A stretch of DNA of 29,099 nt from CAG-582 sp964551965. GTDB taxonomy: Bacteria; Bacillota_I; Bacilli_A; RF39; UBA660. Location of the stretch: assembly GCA_964551965.1 (NCBI GenBank), contig CAZKFB010000013.1, positions 1 through 29,099 on the forward strand. The letters run 5' to 3'. Within the stretch, counting starts at the first letter, position 1. Every line of letters starts with the position of its first letter. Position numbers and translations under genes: made by a program. Shown in pieces: positions 6,687 to 14,516 of the stretch. The notes below the pieces were generated by a model. It was not told the origin of the DNA and ran no database searches. It was given only the letters and a program-made list of their open reading frames with translations.

Positions 6687-8311
6687 TGAAAAAGTTATAT
6701 TCTTTAATTAGAGCATGTATGACTAGCGATATGTCTTTATTTAGGTTTAAAACTAATAAAAACAATAAACTATCTATTCTATTGCCATTATTTATTTCTG
6801 GTTATTTAATGTATATGATATGGGATTTATCAAATTCTTTATTTGAAAAACTATCTCCATTAAATCTATCATATCTATTATTATCTTTATTTGTTTTATC
6901 TATTTCTATTATGACTTTCATCGAAGGAATATATAAATCAGGACCTCTAGTGTTTAATTGTAAAGATGATCAGTTGTTGTTATCATTACCAATAAAGAGA
7001 AGTACTGTATTGTTTGTAAGAATATTTAAATTCTATTTATTTGAATTATTATTTAATTCATTATTCTTACTTCCTATAATGGTTTCTTATATAAGTTGGG
7101 ATAGTGATTTAAATTGGACATATTTTTTAACTAGTTTCATTATGCTTTTATTACTACCAATAATACCAATTGTATTGTCTTGTATACTCGGATTTATTAC
7201 TTCAAGTTTATCTAGTAAATTTAAATACAAAAATGCAGCTCAAATAATAATATCAATGGGCGTTTTAGTTGGCATACTTGCTCTTTCATTTAATATGGAT
7301 GGAATATTAGAGTATATTATCAAGAATTCTTCTAATATAAATGAACTCGTTACTAAGATATATTATCCGGCAGGAATTTATGCTAAATTGGTGAATGATT
7401 TTAATATAGTAGATCTATTAATATTTGTAATGGTTCATGTTGGTGTCTTTGCTATATCAATTGTTATTTTAAGTAAGTTCTATTTTAAGATTAATACAAG
7501 ATTAAAAAGTGTTTCATCAACAAGTAAACGAGTAAGTATTGATAGTCTAACTATTAAGTCAAAATCGGTAACTAGATCTCTAGTAAAAAAAGAAATGAGT
7601 ACATTCTTTAAGACTCCTGTATTTATTATTAATGCCGGATTTTCACTTGTTTTATTCTTAATAGCAGTTATTGTAATTGCCTTAAAACATGATACTATTA
7701 TGCCTTTATTAATAGCTCAATTATCAGCACTTGATTTAAAAGAAGAAATCATTATGAATAATATTCCTATAATTATATTAATTTTAATATCATTTGCTTC
7801 TTATATGACTTCAATTACTAATTCGATAGTTAGTTTAGAGGGTAGAAATATTACGATACTAAAATCATTGCCAATTAAAACTAAGACAATTTTAATGGGG
7901 AAAATATTGGCTTGTTTAAAAATTACAACTCCCGTGTTATTTATAGGTGATATTATATTATTTATTGTATTAAAGATAAGTGTTATTGATTCGTTACTAT
8001 TGTTAATACTATCAATACTTATACCACTAGTATCTCATTTTATTGGACTTATCGTGAATTTAAAATATCCAAATTTAAATTGGGAAAACAGTGCAGAAGT
8101 AGTTAAACAAAGTACTAGTTCATTTATTTCTGTAATGTTAGGTATGGCTCTATTTGTCTTAACATCAATGGTAATATTTAATGTGATTGGTAAGATAAGT
8201 GGAACATTACTATTAATTATAGTAACTACTACTTATATCTTGATAGATATTATTTTATATCTATACTTATTAAGGAGAGGAACAGTAGATTTTAATAATT
8301 TAACAATATAA
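6686..8311 (+). CDS. ABC exporter permease
   Basis: A 541-residue polytopic membrane protein, the membrane partner of the ATPase it overlaps by one base. Hydrophobicity suggests about twelve helices in two halves, with a charged cytoplasmic stretch (about residues 265-310, containing SVTRSLVKKEMSTFF) in the middle. Length and this two-half layout resemble the large putative ABC exporter family of Firmicutes with one fused permease chain rather than the usual ~250-residue ABC-2 permeases. NCKDDQLLLSLPIKRSTVLFV near residue 90 and its echo ITILKSLPIKTKTILMGKIL near residue 385 look like an internal duplication of the cytoplasmic coupling loop, which supports two homologous halves. Substrate unknown. 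Confidence 0.8.
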   Translation: MKKLYSLIRACMTSDMSLFRFKTNKNNKLSILLPLFISGYLMYMIWDLSNSLFEKLSPLNLSYLLLSLFVLSISIMTFIEGIYKSGPLVFNCKDDQLLLSLPIKRSTVLFVRIFKFYLFELLFNSLFLLPIMVSYISWDSDLNWTYFLTSFIMLLLLPIIPIVLSCILGFITSSLSSKFKYKNAAQIIISMGVLVGILALSFNMDGILEYIIKNSSNINELVTKIYYPAGIYAKLVNDFNIVDLLIFVMVHVGVFAISIVILSKFYFKINTRLKSVSSTSKRVSIDSLTIKSKSVTRSLVKKEMSTFFKTPVFIINAGFSLVLFLIAVIVIALKHDTIMPLLIAQLSALDLKEEIIMNNIPIIILILISFASYMTSITNSIVSLEGRNITILKSLPIKTKTILMGKILACLKITTPVLFIGDIILFIVLKISVIDSLLLLILSILIPLVSHFIGLIVNLKYPNLNWENSAEVVKQSTSSFISVMLGMALFVLTSMVIFNVIGKISGTLLLIIVTTTYILIDIILYLYLLRRGTVDFNNLTI

Positions 8312-8328
8312 TAATTGTAGGTGATATT

Positions 8329-9081
8329 ATGGAAGGATTAATAATATTCTTAGCAGTATTTTTGAGTATTGTAGTAGTCTTATTAATTATTGCAGTAGTT
8401 ATTTATTTTAAGATAAAGAATAGTTTAAGTTCTTTAGGATATGGAGATACTAAGAAAATAATAAGCATGATTAAAGAAAGTGAAGAAGAAGCTAAGTACC
8501 GTCATAAATCTGTATCGGGATTAACAAATATATTAGTCCCTAAAATAAAAAGAGATTTCCCTAATTTTAATGAGATTGAATTTTATAATAAAGTAGAAAC
8601 AAGTATTATTGGAATACTAAATACTTTATCTAAAAATAAAGTTAGTTCAATTAAAGAATTAAGTGAGATTAGAAATAATCTTGAAATTTTAGTTCAATCA
8701 CGTGTTGCATCAGAAATTAAAGAGAATTATGAAGATATTAAATTTCATAGTCATGCTATTAAAGACTATAAAAACGAGTCGGGAGTACTTATGATAACTG
8801 TCAACTCATCTCTTGAATACTATTATGAAAAAACAGAGAAGGGGAATGTTAAAGTAGCTCGCAAGGACTATAAGAAACAAACAACTTTTACTACTTCATT
8901 TGTTTATATTTATGATCCGGACAAATATAATGTGAGTAAATCTTCGTTGAGTGTTCATTGTCCTAATTGTAGTGCACCGTTAAAAAATATTGAATTAAGA
9001 GTATGTGAATATTGTGGATCTAAAGTCGAAGATATAAATTTACGAAGTTGGTATATTACTAAATATAAAGAAAATTTTTAA
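8329..9081 (+). CDS. Membrane-anchored zinc-ribbon protein (Tim44-like central domain)
   Basis: A 250-residue protein starting 17 bases after the permease and preceded by TAGGTGAT, so probably translated from the exporter mRNA. Residues 1-27 form one hydrophobic helix, then a basic/acidic region. Residues about 60-200 look like a Tim44-like or NTF2-type alpha/beta fold, with SRVASEIKENYEDIKFH then strands VLMITVNSSLEYYYEK and FTTSFVYIYDP. The C-terminus is a treble-clef/zinc ribbon with C211-x2-C214 and C226-x2-C229 (HCPNCSAPL ... CEYCGS). Proteins with this layout are common in Firmicutes but have no defined role that I know of. Its position suggests it assists or senses the state of the exporter, which is inference. 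Confidence 0.65.
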   Translation: MEGLIIFLAVFLSIVVVLLIIAVVIYFKIKNSLSSLGYGDTKKIISMIKESEEEAKYRHKSVSGLTNILVPKIKRDFPNFNEIEFYNKVETSIIGILNTLSKNKVSSIKELSEIRNNLEILVQSRVASEIKENYEDIKFHSHAIKDYKNESGVLMITVNSSLEYYYEKTEKGNVKVARKDYKKQTTFTTSFVYIYDPDKYNVSKSSLSVHCPNCSAPLKNIELRVCEYCGSKVEDINLRSWYITKYKENF

Positions 9082-9189
9082 GTTTTTAAAGTAAAATGGA
9101 AATCCTTTGTTAATATATTGTATAGAAGGGTTTTTATTTTGCAGAAATTTTATTTATATGTTATTATAACTTCCGAAAAGAAGAGAGTT

Positions 9190-9897
9190 ATGGAAAAGTT
9201 AGATTATAGTCAAGAAATTAAAGATATTGTTGGTTCTAAAATTTATGGAGTATTAGATGGTCTATTTATTAAAAGAAATAAGGGAACTTCTTATATAGAA
9301 ACTTTAGAAATAATAGACAAAAATACTGATAAATTATCATTGGACAATTATGCTATTTTTGATAAGTTCTATGTCGATGAAAATGATCGTATTAGAGCTT
9401 TTGGTGGAATAAATTATGATGATTATCTAACTTTTAAAAAACTTTATTTAAGTAGTAATATAGACAAGAAAAAAATATTAAGAGATTTAATTAAATGTAT
9501 TTGGGAATTAGATAGTATTGGTATTAAATATACTGATATTCATTCGGAAAATATTATTGTTAATAGTAGTAGTAATATGAGATTAGTCGATTTAGATGAA
9601 GCGTATCCATTTCCAACTATAAGTGGAATTAAATCACTAGTTGATATAATTATTGAAAGTTTAATATTATATGATTTTAATGCTACGGCAATGCAATATG
9701 TTACTCCAAGATATGTGATTCGAGAACTTTCATCAAAAAATATTTTATCGAAAAAAACTCTTAATGCATTAAATGGTGTTGAAAGTGAAACTAGTTTTTA
9801 TGCAAATGCCGAATCATATATAGAGGAATTAAGTGATATTGAAAAAACTTCAGTCTTAAGAAAAGAACTAATTAATACAAGGCCTGAATATTTTTGA
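9190..9897 (+). CDS. Divergent protein-kinase-like protein
   Basis: A 235-residue protein. ATG 9190 is chosen because a purine-rich AAGAAGAGAG precedes it; an in-frame TTG at 9118 would add 24 residues with no ribosome site. The region IKYTDIHSENIIVNSSSNMRLVDLDEAYPFP mirrors a protein-kinase active site: D116 and N121 are five residues apart as in HRDxxxxN, and D134 (in LVDLDE, replacing DFG) lies thirteen residues after N121, the same spacing as in PKA. The preceding KKILRDLIKCIWELDSIGI resembles the helix before the catalytic loop. The N-lobe is short, without an obvious GxGxxG loop or invariant Lys, so activity cannot be assumed. Fold assignment is good; being an active kinase, a lipopolysaccharide-kinase type enzyme or a pseudokinase remains open. 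It lies between the exporter genes and recD2, and ends with TGA. Confidence 0.6.
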   Translation: MEKLDYSQEIKDIVGSKIYGVLDGLFIKRNKGTSYIETLEIIDKNTDKLSLDNYAIFDKFYVDENDRIRAFGGINYDDYLTFKKLYLSSNIDKKKILRDLIKCIWELDSIGIKYTDIHSENIIVNSSSNMRLVDLDEAYPFPTISGIKSLVDIIIESLILYDFNATAMQYVTPRYVIRELSSKNILSKKTLNALNGVESETSFYANAESYIEELSDIEKTSVLRKELINTRPEYF

Positions 9898-9959
9898 TTT
9901 TATTAAACAAATGTTTGAAAACGGCTTGATAATATGATAGAATTAAGAAGGTGAATAAA

Positions 9960-12152
9960 GTGGAATACATAAAGGGAAAATACAAAACATCGATATTCAA
10001 AAATGATTCTAGCGGTTATCAAGTTGGACTCTTTAAAGTTAAAGAGTCAAGTACTGAATTAGAAGATATAAATGGTAAGACATTAACTTTTACTGGTTAT
10101 TTCCGTGAGTTGAATACGGAAGATACTTATATCATGTATGGTAAGTATGTATTTCATGATCGTTATGGATATCAATTTCAAGTAAGTGAATATGAGAGAT
10201 GTGAACCAGACTCAAAAGAGGCTGTCGTAGAATTTTTATCTTCATCTTTTGTTAAGGGATGTGGAGAAAAAACGGCAGAAAAAATAGTTGAAAAGTTAGG
10301 TAGCAATGCTATTAGCTTAATTAAAGAAGATAAGAATAATCTTTTAAAGTGTGGAATAAGTAGGAAAAGTGTCGATAAGATCTATGATTCTATAATTTCA
10401 TATTATAACCAAGATGAAATTATAATTTATTTAAAAGAATTAGATTTTAGTGTTAAAGAAATAACTTTATTATTAAATATGTTTGGTAATAAGATAAAAG
10501 ATATCTTAAATAATGATCTTTATAGTCTTATAGATTTTATTGATTTTAAGAAATTAGATAAAGTTTATTTTCATTTATTTGAGAGCACAAATAATATGAG
10601 AATAGAGGCTTGTGTTCTTGAAAGCATCAAGAATATTACTTTTGAATCAGGCGATACTTATTCTTATAAAGATGAAATAATTAGTTATATGAGAGAATTT
10701 TTTCAAATAGATGTATGTGAGATATTCGATGAAATAATTGATTCTTTAGTTAGAAAGAGAAAGATGGTTGTATATCATGATAAATATTATTTATATAAGA
10801 CTTATCATGATGAAGTATATATAAGTGATGCATTGTATGACATAAGTTTTTATGATACAAGTTGTATGCATAACTTTGATAATTTACTTACATCAGTAGA
10901 AAAAGAATATAACATCACTTATAATGAAGAACAAAAGAATGCAATAAGAACCGTTATGGATAATTCGATAACGATAATAACGGGTGGACCAGGAACCGGT
11001 AAAACAACTATCGTTAATGGGATACTTCGAATGTATCAGTTAATTAATATGATACCTGATTCTAGATTTAATCAGGCCGTAGCACTTTTAGCGCCAACCG
11101 GACGAGCTAGTAAACGTCTAAGTGAAACTACTAATTGTGGGGCTATGACAATACATAGATATTTGAAGTGGAATCATGAAACAAAAGAGTTTGGAATAAA
11201 TGAATATAATAAGAATGAACATCGTTTAATCATTGTCGATGAAGTTAGTATGATCGATAATGAACTAATGGCATCTTTACTTCATGGGATTGAACATGAT
11301 TGTAAGATTGTCTTTGTTGGTGATGAATTTCAACTTCCATCCGTTTCTCAAGGAAATGTTTTGAAGGATTTAATCGAATCAGATATGTTTGCTCATGTAA
11401 GACTTAAAAATATCTATCGTCAAAGTGATAATTCATTTATCCCGATCCTTGCACGAGAGATTAAAAACATTAATATTGAATCCGACTTACATGAAAAGAA
11501 GGATGACTATAATTTCCTTGAATGTAAAAAAAGTGAAATTAAATCAATGCTGAGTGAGATTATATCGATGTCAATTGATAAAGGATTAAGTGAAAAGGAT
11601 GTTCAAATATTAGCTCCAATGTATAAGGGAGAAAACGGAATAGATAATCTCAATATTATATTACAAGAATTATTTAATTCTAAAACTAGTAAGAAAGTAT
11701 CTGTTAAAATTGGACCAATAGAATATCGTGAACATGATAAAGTATTGAATTTAGTTAACAATATTGACCAAAATATATTTAATGGCGATATTGGGTATAT
11801 CAAAAAAATCAATGAGAAGAATAGTCAAGAATTCATGGTTGTTGATTATTATGGCAATCAAGTGACATATAAGAGAGAAGAAGTGGGAACTCTTAGACAC
11901 GCTTATGCCATGACGATACATAAAAGTCAAGGAAGTGAATTTAATCATGTCATAATACCTATTACTAAAGAGTTTAATAGAATGCTCTATAATAAACTAT
12001 TATATACGGGAGTATCTAGAGCTAAGAAATCTCTAGTATTAATAGGAGATATAGAAGCTTTCTTATATGCCGTAAATAACTCCTATAGTGTAGAAAGGAA
12101 AACTTCTTTAACAGAATTTATCATGAATAAATATAATAACATCCAACCATAA
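9960..12152 (+). CDS. recD2: RecD2-type ATP-dependent 5'-3' DNA helicase
   Basis: A 730-residue SF1B helicase of the RecD2 (RecD/TraA) family, the form found in bacteria without RecBC partners, implicated in DNA repair and replication-fork maintenance. The N-terminal ~340 residues contain the OB-like strand region (FTGYFREL), and helix-hairpin-helix repeats beginning FVKGCGEKTAEKIVEKLG. Helicase motifs: Walker A GGPGTGKTT near 341-350, motif II VDEVSMID near 426, motif III GDEFQLPSVSQGN, motif IV/V AMTIHKSQGSEF near 650, motif VI LLYTGVSRAKKSLVL. GTG 9960 is preferred: AAGAAGGTGA (9945-9954) ends 5 bases before it, whereas the in-frame GTG at 9951 lies within that ribosome site. Length agrees with Firmicute RecD2 (730-800). 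Confidence 0.93.
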   Translation: MEYIKGKYKTSIFKNDSSGYQVGLFKVKESSTELEDINGKTLTFTGYFRELNTEDTYIMYGKYVFHDRYGYQFQVSEYERCEPDSKEAVVEFLSSSFVKGCGEKTAEKIVEKLGSNAISLIKEDKNNLLKCGISRKSVDKIYDSIISYYNQDEIIIYLKELDFSVKEITLLLNMFGNKIKDILNNDLYSLIDFIDFKKLDKVYFHLFESTNNMRIEACVLESIKNITFESGDTYSYKDEIISYMREFFQIDVCEIFDEIIDSLVRKRKMVVYHDKYYLYKTYHDEVYISDALYDISFYDTSCMHNFDNLLTSVEKEYNITYNEEQKNAIRTVMDNSITIITGGPGTGKTTIVNGILRMYQLINMIPDSRFNQAVALLAPTGRASKRLSETTNCGAMTIHRYLKWNHETKEFGINEYNKNEHRLIIVDEVSMIDNELMASLLHGIEHDCKIVFVGDEFQLPSVSQGNVLKDLIESDMFAHVRLKNIYRQSDNSFIPILAREIKNINIESDLHEKKDDYNFLECKKSEIKSMLSEIISMSIDKGLSEKDVQILAPMYKGENGIDNLNIILQELFNSKTSKKVSVKIGPIEYREHDKVLNLVNNIDQNIFNGDIGYIKKINEKNSQEFMVVDYYGNQVTYKREEVGTLRHAYAMTIHKSQGSEFNHVIIPITKEFNRMLYNKLLYTGVSRAKKSLVLIGDIEAFLYAVNNSYSVERKTSLTEFIMNKYNNIQP

Positions 12153-12171
12153 TAATAATGGAGGTTGTTTT

Positions 12172-12303
12172 ATGGGTAAAATCATGAATACGGTGATGTC
12201 TGTAACGTCAATTGGTTGTTTGGCAGCAACGACATATATGGTACTAAAAAGTAAAAAAAATATGTTAGATGTCATTATTGAAGAAATTGAGACAATGAAA
12301 TAA
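12172..12303 (+). CDS. 43-residue putative membrane protein
   Basis: A small ORF 19 bases after recD2, with a perfect GGAGG (12160-12164) seven bases before its ATG. The product begins MGKIMNTVMSVTSIGCLAAT; residues about 5-25 form a single hydrophobic helix, followed by basic KSKK and an acidic amphipathic tail (DVIIEEIETMK). It ends at the terminator, so it is the last gene of the recD2 transcript. A membrane miniprotein resembling short YtxH-like or stress proteins in layout only; no family is recognised. The strong ribosome site and position argue for a real gene. Confidence 0.6.
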   Translation: MGKIMNTVMSVTSIGCLAATTYMVLKSKKNMLDVIIEEIETMK

Positions 12304-12334
12304 AAAATAGAAAGATGAATAATCTTTCTATTTT
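12304..12334. terminator. Bidirectional terminator between recD2 operon and transglutaminase gene
   Basis: Perfect 13-base arms (12304-12316 and 12322-12334) with loop GAATA. Flanking A and T runs allow it to work from both strands. The stop codon of the minus-strand gene (12328-12330) lies in the right arm. Confidence 0.85.
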
Positions 12335-13362
12335 AATTCTGTATAAATTGATTTATTGAATGTATGATCTTTAATATCATATTTTTCTAACATACTTGTA
12401 TCAATCATATAAAATTTATGTTCAAGATAGTTCTTTGATTTATCTTCAACACTCAATGGATCATCCCAAGTTAAATCAATATGCTTCCAAGAATTATCAA
12501 TATTAACGACATTCCATACATGAGTATTACTAGCAACTTTGAAATTTTTAACACTTAGTCTATCTAAAAGTATTGCCATTGCATCGGTATACCCAGAACA
12601 TATTGCATATCCCTCAAAAAGAGGACCATTAGCTTTAGAAGCTTGATGAGTAGTAGGCTGTTTAGATTTAAAAACTTCATATTCTTTTTGAAGATCTTTA
12701 TACCTTTTAGAATCTTTATCAAGTGATTTCAATTGACTTTCATATTCATCTATTCGCAAATTATAAGTAGATAATTCAGTTTCATAATTTTCATCATATC
12801 TCGTGTGATTAATTACATAATCATGGAAAGCATAAATAATATCTTGATTAGTCATATCAGTCGTAACTATTTCTTTCCAAATAGAATCTATTTTATTAGT
12901 AATATCTAAGATATCTTGCTCACTATATAATCTTGTAACATTTATTGTAACCTCACCGGCAGTATCATATAATACATCAATTGATTTAAAGTTATTATAT
13001 GGAGAAACATAATTACCAATAGTAGTTAATATTTCAACACTTTCTGGACTACTAATTTTTTCAACATCACTTATGCAATCTTGATATTCACTAGGACAAT
13101 AGAAAGTAAATGTTTCATATCCAGCATCCATAGTTGTATAGAATATATTTAAAAGATCTTGATAGTTATAAGGAACAAAATCTTTAGAAATTTGAACAAA
13201 GTCATAATCAACTTCTTTGGCAAATCTGTTTTTCTCGTGTAAAGATATCGTAGGAGTTGAATAGAAATACTTTGCTAAATGTTCTGAAATAGTATCTAAT
13301 TTATAAAAAACAATTCCAGATATAATAATACACAACATAAAAGTAAAAATACGTTTTTTCAT
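12328..13362 (-). CDS. Membrane-anchored transglutaminase-like protein
   Basis: A 344-residue protein with an uncleaved-looking N-terminal signal anchor (residues about 4-22, IFTFMLCIIISGIVFYKLD) and an extracellular domain. The C-terminal part is a transglutaminase-like (papain-fold) domain with a full triad: C255 in YAICSGYTDAM, H281 in NTHVWNVV and D296 in HIDLTWDDP. Between residues 195 and 240 there is a lysine/glutamate-rich predicted coiled coil (LKSLDKDSKRYKDLQKEYEV) inserted just before the catalytic Cys, which is not part of the core fold. Bacterial homologues are proposed proteases or cross-linkers of the cell wall; the substrate here is unknown. GGTGAT precedes the ATG. It is downstream of rpsT but separated by the rpsT terminator. 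Confidence 0.8.
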   Translation of the reverse strand: MKKRIFTFMLCIIISGIVFYKLDTISEHLAKYFYSTPTISLHEKNRFAKEVDYDFVQISKDFVPYNYQDLLNIFYTTMDAGYETFTFYCPSEYQDCISDVEKISSPESVEILTTIGNYVSPYNNFKSIDVLYDTAGEVTINVTRLYSEQDILDITNKIDSIWKEIVTTDMTNQDIIYAFHDYVINHTRYDENYETELSTYNLRIDEYESQLKSLDKDSKRYKDLQKEYEVFKSKQPTTHQASKANGPLFEGYAICSGYTDAMAILLDRLSVKNFKVASNTHVWNVVNIDNSWKHIDLTWDDPLSVEDKSKNYLEHKFYMIDTSMLEKYDIKDHTFNKSIYTELK

Positions 13363-13393
13363 TATATCACCAATAACATCATATCAAAAAGGC

Positions 13394-13426
13394 AAAAAAA
13401 AAGAAATGTTATTTTCCCATTTCTTT
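13394..13426 (-). terminator. Terminator of rpsT
   Basis: On the minus strand AAAGAAATG (13426-13418) pairs with CATTTCTTT (13408-13400) followed by a run of Ts. The rpsT stop codon (13411-13409) is inside the loop. Confidence 0.75.
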
Positions 13427-13675
13427 AACTTTTTTATTTAATCTTGACTTTTGTCTAGCACAAGTATTCTTTTTTACTAATCCTTTAGAACAAGCTTTGT
13501 CAATATTAGCTATAACAGTCTTAAGTTCTTTATTTGCTAGTTCAGAATCTTTATTCTTAATAGCGTTTTCGCATCTCTTAATAGAATTTTTAACTTTAGC
13601 TGTATATTCATTATTAGCTACAGTTTGAACTGCGTCAGTTTTTACAGATTTTTTAGAACTTTTAATATTAGGCAT
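13409..13675 (-). CDS. rpsT: 30S ribosomal protein S20
   Basis: An 88-residue, lysine-rich helical protein that binds 16S rRNA early in 30S assembly. The N-terminus MPNIKSSKKSVKT and the C-terminal GLVKKNTCARQKSRLNKKV fit S20 well, and length is typical. AAGGAAGGAG precedes the ATG on the minus strand. It is transcribed alone from a good promoter and closed by its own terminator. Confidence 0.95.
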   Translation of the reverse strand: MPNIKSSKKSVKTDAVQTVANNEYTAKVKNSIKRCENAIKNKDSELANKELKTVIANIDKACSKGLVKKNTCARQKSRLNKKVKEMGK

Positions 13676-13707
13676 TATTTATCGCTCCTTCCTTAAATAC
13701 ATATTAG

Positions 13708-13736
13708 ATTTTATCAAATAATTACCTAAAAATCAA
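13708..13736 (-). promoter_or_regulatory. Promoter of rpsT
   Basis: Minus strand: -35 TTGATT (13736-13731), 17-base spacer, -10 TAAAAT (13713-13708) preceded by TGA, making an extended -10. Confidence 0.65.
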
Positions 13737-13868
13737 ACATTTTTAGTAAAAATATGCAAAATAATAGCATTTATAGTTATTACTATATATAAATTAAGAA
13801 TTATAACAAATATATATAGGTGGAATTATTGCTTAATTATTAAATAACTATATTAACTAAATTTGATA

Positions 13869-13920
13869 AATATAACATAATGTTAATCTAAACTTGCAAT
13901 TTATGCAAAAATGTTATATT
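13869..13920 (+). promoter_or_regulatory. Promoter with nested inverted repeats (candidate LysR operator)
   Basis: Promoter elements: TTGCAA at 13894-13899 and TATATT at 13915-13920 preceded by TGT (extended -10; 15-base spacer). Just upstream of the -35 is a perfect palindrome TAACATAATGTTA (13873-13885), which is exactly T-N11-A, the LysR-box form. A ten-base inverted repeat AATATAACAT (13869-13878) / ATGTTATATT (13911-13920) places a second half-site on the -10. The operon ends with a LysR gene, so autoregulation from these sites is a reasonable inference. Confidence 0.5.
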
Positions 13921-13943
13921 ATATACGACCAAGAGGTGAAGGT

Positions 13944-14516
13944 ATGGAAAGTATTGAGTATGAATGTACAGTATTAGATATTGATTCACAAGACTTTATA
14001 TCCAAATTAATATCTCTAGGGGCAAAGAATAAAGGGGAATTCTTTCAACGTAGATATGTATACGATTTTAATCCAGTAAATAAGAATAAATGGATTAGAC
14101 TTAGAACAAATGGTACTAAAACTACTATTTGTATCAAAGAAATCAAAAACCGTGAATTAATTGGTGGAACTAGTGAAATCGAAGTAGAAGTTGGTGATTT
14201 TGATAAAGCCAATGAAGTATTAGAAGCGCTTGGATATCATCATCGAAACTATCAAGAGAATGTTAGAAGAAGTTTTGAACTTAATGGTGTATCTATTGAT
14301 ATTGATTCATGGCCGCTGATACCAGACTATGTTGAAATAGAAGGTTCGTCTGAAAGTGAAGTATTAGATACTTTAAAATTATTAGGGATAGAAGAAGATA
14401 GGATTACAACATTGGACGTAGAATCTATATATAATGATATATATGGCATTGATTTACTTGCAATAAAGGAGTTAAAGTTCGATGAAGCTTTGTTGGAATC
14501 TAACTACACTTTGTAA
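13944..14516 (+). CDS. CYTH-domain (class IV adenylate cyclase/triphosphatase-like) protein
   Basis: A 190-residue protein of the CYTH/triphosphate-tunnel superfamily, whose members bind a triphosphate moiety (ATP, thiamine triphosphate, inorganic tripolyphosphate) in a beta barrel. ATG 13944 follows GAGGTG by 5 bases; the in-frame ATG at 13911 overlaps the -10 and cannot be the start. Seen: IEYECTV at 4-10 corresponds to the family ExExK signature but with Thr in place of Lys (E5, E7, T9); KWIRLRTNG and TTICIKE supply basic barrel strands; EIEVEV, then SIDIDSWPLIPDYVEIEG carry the acidic metal-binding residues. The Lys to Thr change may alter activity. Product could be a cyclase, a triphosphatase or a binding protein. 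It overlaps the radical SAM gene by 35 bases, strong evidence of coupled expression. Confidence 0.8.
   Translation: MESIEYECTVLDIDSQDFISKLISLGAKNKGEFFQRRYVYDFNPVNKNKWIRLRTNGTKTTICIKEIKNRELIGGTSEIEVEVGDFDKANEVLEALGYHHRNYQENVRRSFELNGVSIDIDSWPLIPDYVEIEGSSESEVLDTLKLLGIEEDRITTLDVESIYNDIYGIDLLAIKELKFDEALLESNYTL

Noticed and set aside
9911..9943. Promoter TTGAAA-17-TAGAAT before recD2
   Set aside because: Its transcription start would fall inside the recD2 ribosome site, leaving it unusable; the match is likely chance, so recD2's promoter is unassigned.
11603..11948. Two minus-strand ORFs within recD2
   Set aside because: Antisense to conserved helicase sequence, overlapping each other, no upstream signals.
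13911..13943. ATG at 13911 as the CYTH start
   Set aside because: It lies on the -10 of the promoter and has no ribosome site.
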